Shown here: one piece after another, positions 45,307 through 50,561 of the stretch
Numbering within the stretch: the stretch's first letter is position 1
Layout: each line of letters starts with the position of its first letter
Translations under genes and position numbers: made by a program
The notes under the pieces: generated by a model
Told to the model about the DNA's origin: nothing
Seen by the model: the letters and a program-made list of their open reading frames with translations, nothing else
The model's database searches: none
Source of the DNA: Microcystis aeruginosa LEGE 91341
GTDB taxonomy: Bacteria > Cyanobacteriota > Cyanobacteriia > Cyanobacteriales > Microcystaceae
Reading direction: 5' to 3'
NCBI RefSeq assembly: GCF_015206885.1
Contig: NZ_JADEXY010000010.1
Span: 1-50,561, forward strand
DNA length: 50,561 nt

Positions 45307-48288
45307 ATGTTGACAACTCAAGATACCCAAAAAGATAATTCCTTCGTGGCAGCTCGGAAACAAACTGAAGAATACAAACGCTTGCAAGAAGCTCGGAAAC
45401 AAACTGAAGAATACAAACGCTTGCAAGAAGTCCGTGAACAAAATATCCCTTGGAAAAAATGGGGTCCCTATTTAAGCGATCGCCAATGGGCCACTGTCCG
45501 AGAAGATTATAGTCAGGATGGTCGTGCTTGGGACTATTTTACTCATGATGATGCCCGTTCTCGTGCCTACCGTTGGGGAGAAGATGGAATATTGGGAATT
45601 TCTGATGAGCGTCAGCATCTTTGTTTTGCTATTTCTCTTTGGAATAGTAAAGATACTATTCTTAAAGAGCGATTTTTTGGACTAACAGAAAGGGAAGGAA
45701 ATCACGGGGAAGATGTCAAGGAATATTACTTCTATTTAGATAATAACCCCACTCATTCTTATATGAAGGCATTGTATAAGTATCCTTATAAATTTCCTTA
45801 TGATGATCTCGTTGAAGAGAATCAAAAACGAAGAAATGCTAAGTATAATCGAGGAGAAGAACACCCTGAATATGAGCTAATTGATACTAATTGTTTCGAC
45901 GAGGGATACTTTGATGTTGTTGTCGAATATGCCAAGAAGACTCCTGAAGATATTTTAATTACAATTACTGTTCGGAATCGAGGCTCCAAAGCTCATCCAC
46001 TACATATTTTACCTACTCTCTGGTTTCGTAACACTTGGTCTTGGTTAGAAGATACAGAAAGAGAAGAACAAAAACCAAGTTTGCAGAGAGTTTTGGAAAA
46101 AACTGGCAATAATATGGTGATTAAAGCTCATCATGGCGAGTTAGGTGATTATTATCTCTATTGTCAAGGAGATACTCCTCTGTTATTTACTGAAAATGAA
46201 ACTAACAACGAACGCATTTTCCATACTCCTAATGCGAGTCAATATGTTAAGGACGGAATCAACAATTATGTAGTTAATCAAGAGCTAGATAAAGTCAACC
46301 CTGAACAGAAAGGGACAAAAGCAGCCGCTCACTATAACCTCACTATTAAAGCTAATAAATCTCAAGTGATATGGTTGCGCTTGACAGATATTGCGCCAGA
46401 TAAACTACCTGATGCTAATCCTTTTGGAAGTGATTTTAAGGAGGTTTTTGACAAGCGCAAGAAAGAAACTGACGCATTTTATCAAGCTATTACTCCTTCA
46501 GATTTTCCAATTTCAGATGAGGAACGACAAGTTCAACGACAGGCATTTGCAGGAATGCTATGGAACAAGCAATTTTATTATTATATAGTTCAAGATTGGC
46601 TCAAAGGAGATTGGTCATATCAAGACAGAAAGTGGCATAAAATATACCCACCACAAAAAACATCTGAACACATCAGAAATAACGACAACACCCGTAATCA
46701 GAAATGGACTCATCTACATAATGAAGACATAATTTCTATGCCAGATAAATGGGAATATCCTTGGTATGCTGTCTGGGATTCAGCTTTTCATGCTGTTACT
46801 TTTGCTTTAATAGACCCAGATTTTGCTAAAGAACAATTGTGTCTATTTTTAGAAGACTGGTATATCCATCCTAATGGACAGTTACCATCTTTTGAATGGA
46901 ACTTTAGTGAAGGTAATCCACCTATTCACGCTTGGGGAGCTTGGCAAGTTTATCAAATTGAGCAAGATATGTATGGTTTTTCGGACAAAGATTTCCTAAG
47001 AAAGATATTTCACAAGCTGAATAATAACTTTAATTGGTGGTTAGAAGTTCAAAAAATACCCGAAAAGAATCTTTTTAGTGGAGGCTTTTTAGGACTAGAT
47101 AATATCAGTCTCATAAATCGCAGTCACTTTAAAAATGATGATGTAAAAATTGAACAAGCAGATGGAACAAGCTGGATGGCTATGTTCTGCTTAAATATGC
47201 TGAGAATTGCCATAGAGTTAGGAAGTCAAGACCCATCTAGCGAAGAGATAGAAGCTGCCACCATGTTCCTCAAAGAATTCCTGAATATCGCCAATGCTAT
47301 TAATGATATGACTGAAAAAAATGGAACACATTTGTGGGATCAGAAGGATGAATTCTATTACGATATTCTCAGTATTGTTCAGGAAAATTTGACCCTAGAG
47401 TTTCCCTTAAAGTATCGTTCATTAGTCGGTTTGATTCCCCTATGTGCGATTGATATTTTTGAATCCGAAAGTCAGGAATATCAAAACCAGATAATCGATG
47501 CTTTTAAATCTAAGTTCTCTAACTCTAATTCATTGTCCCAATTGTTCTTGCCAGGAGCCGACTTTAATTACTTGAGAGGGAAATATGAAAGTTTCTACAT
47601 CGCAGACAAGCATAATAATAATAACCTAGAGATGTATTTGTCAATTGTTGACTTTTATAAGTTGCAATTAATCGTCAAAAAGCTACTGGATAAACAGGAG
47701 TTTTTGAGCGACTATGGTATTCGCAGTCTTTCAAAAATTCACGATCCTAACTCTGAGTTTGGTTCACCTTACTCGATTCCTTGCTTCATGAAAGATATGC
47801 ATAACAGTGTTTTACCTTCCAGAATTCTCTACGAACCAGGAGAGGCAGGGAAGTGTCCTGTACATACAGGTAATTCTAATTGGCGCGGTCCAATATGGTT
47901 TCCTGTGAATTTTCTAATCATTGATTCGCTTTATAAGTTTCATAATTACACTCATGACTGTCTAGGAGATGAGTTTAAAGTGGAGTTTCCCACTGGAGAA
48001 CATGAAAGAAATACTCTTAAACAAGTAGCGGTAGAAATATCCAAACGCTTAATCCGTATTTTCCTGCCTGATTGGTCAGGGAAACGACCAGTTTACGGAG
48101 ATAACCCAAAACTTCGTGAGCTTTTCAAAACCCCTGATGGCCAGGATTTAATACTGTTCTACGAATATTTTCACGGAGATACGGGTCAAGGACTGGGAGC
48201 AAGCCATCAAACAGGTTGGACAGGACTCGTAGCTAATTTGATCTATCAGGTCGGAGAATATAACTATCTCAATAGCGCACCTTCTTAA
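45307..48288 (+). CDS. GH63-like glucosidase (MGH1-type glycoside hydrolase)
   Basis: A 993-residue protein matching, from memory, the large bacterial GH63-related family of alpha-glucosidases. A beta-rich N-domain (~50-370) is followed by an (alpha/alpha)6 barrel. Key words are WDSAFH at ~490, FEWNFSEGNPPIHAW, NWRGPIWFP at ~858 and GASHQTGWTGLVA at ~964-976. No signal peptide is present, so it acts in the cytoplasm. The N-terminal ~45 residues carry two exact copies of ARKQTEEYKRLQE plus a partial third, unusual for the family. AAAGGAG at 45293-45299 precedes the ATG. It is the last and largest gene of the cassette and probably trims a product made by the GT5-like enzyme. Substrate unknown. 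Confidence 0.82.
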   Translation: MLTTQDTQKDNSFVAARKQTEEYKRLQEARKQTEEYKRLQEVREQNIPWKKWGPYLSDRQWATVREDYSQDGRAWDYFTHDDARSRAYRWGEDGILGISDERQHLCFAISLWNSKDTILKERFFGLTEREGNHGEDVKEYYFYLDNNPTHSYMKALYKYPYKFPYDDLVEENQKRRNAKYNRGEEHPEYELIDTNCFDEGYFDVVVEYAKKTPEDILITITVRNRGSKAHPLHILPTLWFRNTWSWLEDTEREEQKPSLQRVLEKTGNNMVIKAHHGELGDYYLYCQGDTPLLFTENETNNERIFHTPNASQYVKDGINNYVVNQELDKVNPEQKGTKAAAHYNLTIKANKSQVIWLRLTDIAPDKLPDANPFGSDFKEVFDKRKKETDAFYQAITPSDFPISDEERQVQRQAFAGMLWNKQFYYYIVQDWLKGDWSYQDRKWHKIYPPQKTSEHIRNNDNTRNQKWTHLHNEDIISMPDKWEYPWYAVWDSAFHAVTFALIDPDFAKEQLCLFLEDWYIHPNGQLPSFEWNFSEGNPPIHAWGAWQVYQIEQDMYGFSDKDFLRKIFHKLNNNFNWWLEVQKIPEKNLFSGGFLGLDNISLINRSHFKNDDVKIEQADGTSWMAMFCLNMLRIAIELGSQDPSSEEIEAATMFLKEFLNIANAINDMTEKNGTHLWDQKDEFYYDILSIVQENLTLEFPLKYRSLVGLIPLCAIDIFESESQEYQNQIIDAFKSKFSNSNSLSQLFLPGADFNYLRGKYESFYIADKHNNNNLEMYLSIVDFYKLQLIVKKLLDKQEFLSDYGIRSLSKIHDPNSEFGSPYSIPCFMKDMHNSVLPSRILYEPGEAGKCPVHTGNSNWRGPIWFPVNFLIIDSLYKFHNYTHDCLGDEFKVEFPTGEHERNTLKQVAVEISKRLIRIFLPDWSGKRPVYGDNPKLRELFKTPDGQDLILFYEYFHGDTGQGLGASHQTGWTGLVANLIYQVGEYNYLNSAPS
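45352..45429 (+). repeat. Two exact 39-bp tandem repeats in the GH63-like gene
   Basis: Units at 45352-45390 and 45391-45429 are identical and encode ARKQTEEYKRLQE twice; a degenerate third unit (VREQ) follows. Identity at all third positions indicates a recent duplication. Confidence 0.95.
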
Positions 48289-48410
48289 TACTCAATTAAC
48301 GTCAGTTCGGGTTAGGGGGATTTTGTCAGGACTCGGACGGGAGAAGGAAAGTTTTAGCCTGAATCCCGGATCGAGCTTTCAGCTAATCCAGGATTCGGGT
48401 TAAATAGACT

Positions 48411-49547
48411 CTAATAGATTGTATCCCGTTGACGGGCGGGGCGATCGAGGGATTTAATCGCCGTTGCTAACTCCTCGACGGTCAAACAAGTACCGCCCAG
48501 GGCCCCAGCCATAGTGGTAATATGTTCTTCCATGAGAGTACCACCCAGATCGTTGCAACCCCAGTTTAAGGCTTCTGTCGCCCCCTGTAAGCCCAATTTT
48601 ACCCAACTGGGTTGATGATTTTTAATGCTATTGCCCAGATAAATCCGCGCCACTGCTGTTAATTTTAATGTATCGGCTAAAATTGGTTGATCTCGTCCGA
48701 CTCGATTTCTCAGGGGTTTGGGGGCTGATTGTCCCACAAAAGGCAATAAAATAAATTCGGTGATTTTAGCTGGATAATTATTTTCTAGGGCGATTTCTTG
48801 CTGTTTTCTAATTTTTTCAAGGTGCTGCACCTGTTGGCTAGGGGTTTCAATATGACCGCAGAGCATGGTACTGGTGGTATGTAAGCCCAAGCGATGAGCA
48901 ATACCGACTATTTCTAACCAAGTGGCGGCATCGATTTTTTCCGGACAAATTACCCGTCTTACCTCATCCACTAACACCTCGGCAGCCGTCCCCGGGAGAG
49001 AATTGACTCCTGCTTCTTGCAGGGAAGCGATAACTTTTTCGTAACTTAAACCGTCTTCTCTAGCGATAAATTGGACTTCTTGGGGCGAAAAAGCGTGTAA
49101 ATGCAGGTCGGGAAAAGCTTGTGTCAGGTTTTTAACAATTTCGAGGTAATAGTCTAAGGAATTGCCCCTAATCTTGGCTTTTGGGTTTAATCCTCCCTGC
49201 ATACAAATTTCCGTGGCCCCGCGACGGACAGCATCCGTCGCTTTAGCGATAATTTCCTCTAAATTAAGCCAGAATGCTCCCTCTTCATTTTCATCGCGTC
49301 TGAATGCACAAAAACTGCAATGCTGCTCACAAATGTTACTAAAATTAATGTTGCGATTGATCACGTAGGTTACGGTATCTCCCACCTGTTGACGACGCAA
49401 AAAGTCGGCTGTTTCCCGAATCTGGGCAATTAAACGGTTATCGGTAGTTTCTAGCAAGATAATCGCTTCTTTTGCCGATAAATTTGCCCCTGACCGCGCT
49501 TTTGCCAAAATATCGGTTACGGGTGCGGTGATGGAGGAGTTAGTCAC
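48411..49547 (-). CDS. cofH: FO synthase subunit 2 (CofH), radical SAM
   Basis: A 378-residue radical SAM enzyme. The Fe-S cluster cysteines are C73, C77 and C80 ([10 protein letters not shown], CxxxCxxC). [25 protein letters not shown] and [16 protein letters not shown] are CofH hallmarks. With CofG it makes the deazaflavin FO, the chromophore of some photolyases and the core of F420. No cofG is present in the window. Cyanobacteria commonly hold cofG and cofH apart, with FO serving as photolyase antenna. Confidence 0.92.
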   Translation of the reverse strand: MTNSSITAPVTDILAKARSGANLSAKEAIILLETTDNRLIAQIRETADFLRRQQVGDTVTYVINRNINFSNICEQHCSFCAFRRDENEEGAFWLNLEEIIAKATDAVRRGATEICMQGGLNPKAKIRGNSLDYYLEIVKNLTQAFPDLHLHAFSPQEVQFIAREDGLSYEKVIASLQEAGVNSLPGTAAEVLVDEVRRVICPEKIDAATWLEIVGIAHRLGLHTTSTMLCGHIETPSQQVQHLEKIRKQQEIALENNYPAKITEFILLPFVGQSAPKPLRNRVGRDQPILADTLKLTAVARIYLGNSIKNHQPSWVKLGLQGATEALNWGCNDLGGTLMEEHITTMAGALGGTCLTVEELATAIKSLDRPARQRDTIY

Positions 49548-49688
49548 GGGAAATAAATATTGAGGGTTGCCGATCCTAATTGTAGAACGAGGTCAGAAGG
49601 AACAGTAAAGAAAGAGAGCCGATTTAATCCTTTTTCTGTTCCCTATTCCCTTGTCTGCACGCGGTAATTTCCGGTTGAGAGCCTTTAT

Positions 49689-50390
49689 TTATTGCAGGGT
49701 GGTTTGTTTTTCCTGTTCTTTTTGTTGACGTTTTTTCTTTTCTGCTTCTAGAGCATCTTCGATAACCTTGAGCAGCTGATCCATTTTATCGAGATTACCG
49801 CGATAAACATCGAGGTCTTTTTGCAGTTTCTCGCTGGAGAGATGCAGAATTTCTGAGAACTTTTGCAAAATTGGTTCGCGTTTTTCTTTTTCCTTGATTA
49901 TGTCCGGTTGTGCTTCGGCTAAAATAGTATAAAGACCGATGGCAAACAGGCGACTATACTTAAACTTAGGCGCATTTATCACCGAAACTAGACTATCAGA
50001 CAACTGATTGTTACCACCTAGAGCAGGGTTTTGCAGTTGGGAAAGCAAGGAATCAATATTAGTTTCTTTGGCAATAGCGATCATATTTTCGGCATCACGA
50101 CGATAGACTTCGGGATTACCGTTAACCGCTTGGCACAAAGCATTAAAAATATTCGGTTTATCCTCCCCCGGACGATAGCCTTCCATGAACTTCTCGAAAG
50201 AAGTAACCACACCAAGGGCATAAATTGGATCATAATGGAAATCTACATTAACGGAGAGCAGGTGCATCTCAACTAATAATTCCTCAACCACGCGCCGATA
50301 TACCGAATTGATGGGGCGGGTGTGGCGAGTATAAAAATCACGCTTACTATCGGAAACAGTACGAATTTTGTCCACAGAACCAAACTTCAT
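49689..50390 (-). CDS. thf1: Thylakoid formation protein Thf1/Psb29
   Basis: A 233-residue protein associated with photosystem II biogenesis and repair and with FtsH complexes. VSDSKRDFYTRHTRPINSVYRRVVEELLVEMHLL (residues ~13-46, split) and YDPIYALGVVTSFEKFMEGY are signatures. A C-terminal coiled coil (DQLLKVIEDALEAEKKKRQQKEQEKQ) ends the protein. Length is standard for cyanobacteria. It lies next to cofH on the same strand, with a 141-base gap. Confidence 0.95.
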   Translation of the reverse strand: MKFGSVDKIRTVSDSKRDFYTRHTRPINSVYRRVVEELLVEMHLLSVNVDFHYDPIYALGVVTSFEKFMEGYRPGEDKPNIFNALCQAVNGNPEVYRRDAENMIAIAKETNIDSLLSQLQNPALGGNNQLSDSLVSVINAPKFKYSRLFAIGLYTILAEAQPDIIKEKEKREPILQKFSEILHLSSEKLQKDLDVYRGNLDKMDQLLKVIEDALEAEKKKRQQKEQEKQTTLQ

Positions 50391-50499
50391 AAAAATTTAA
50401 CACTGCTCTCATTTTCCCCCTTCTCGTTCCCCCTGACAAGGCCGGTGATCACCAAAGAGCCGCCAGCAGTCAGTCCAGAGAGAGCAAAAGAGCGAGTAA

Positions 50500-50561
50500 G
50501 ATGGGGAAATGGGGAAATGGGGAAATGGGGAATTTCAACTAAAACCCCAACACCCCAACAC
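50500..50561. repeat. STRR tract at the window end
   Basis: GGGGAAAT heptamer-like units then CCCCAACAC units. The rest of 50391-50499 holds no supported gene. Confidence 0.8.

Overview
The window is a stretch of cyanobacterial chromosome, most likely Microcystis or a close unicellular relative. The evidence is a complete beta-carboxysome and form IB Rubisco locus (ccmK2-ccmK1-ccmL-ccmM-ccmN, rbcL-rbcX-rbcS), ycf4, thf1/psb29, cofH, frequent HIP1 octamers (GCGATCGC) and many short tandemly repeated (STRR-type) tracts between genes. The genus is an inference from overall look; no search was run. No rRNA, tRNA, CRISPR array or complete insertion sequence was found.

Layout. 1-8010 holds a Nif11-like gene, the carboxysome operon and the Rubisco operon, ending in a terminator. 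8058-9869 is an accessory insert: a 65-bp palindromic-end element followed by an overlapping pair encoding an HTH-ImmA/IrrE metallopeptidase and a PIN-fold putative nuclease. 10273-23765 is mostly housekeeping: ycf4, a cyclophilin lipoprotein, a FabF-like synthase, dnaG, an LpxB-related protein, a sugar nucleotidyltransferase, a BlaI/M56 protease pair with a peroxiredoxin, rpsB-tsf, and squalene-hopene cyclase. 23826-28131 has a lone HigA-like regulator, two glycosyltransferases, a coiled-coil protein with a 63-bp tandem repeat and small hypothetical genes. 28271-41822 returns to core metabolism: trpC, an alanine/serine-glyoxylate aminotransferase, enolase, a LysM-M23 peptidase, homoserine dehydrogenase, two glycolate dehydrogenase subunits, an aminotransferase, radC and purM. 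Two small genes here appear broken, one by a frameshift and one by an amber codon. 42027-48288 is a compact four-gene carbohydrate cassette (SDR sugar-nucleotide enzyme, divergent glycogen-synthase-like GT5, a 108-aa unknown, and a GH63-like glucosidase of 993 aa), each gene with a strong Shine-Dalgarno. 48411-50390 carries cofH and thf1.

How the genes connect. The first 8 kb builds the CO2-fixing organelle. The glycolate dehydrogenase subunits and the glyoxylate aminotransferase handle the 2-phosphoglycolate salvage that Rubisco oxygenation requires. The most promising under-described systems are the ImmA/IrrE-PIN pair, whose promoter may be partly supplied by the mobile-looking repeat beside it, and the SDR/GT5/unknown/GH63 cassette, which could make and trim a glucan or glucoside not predictable from sequence alone.
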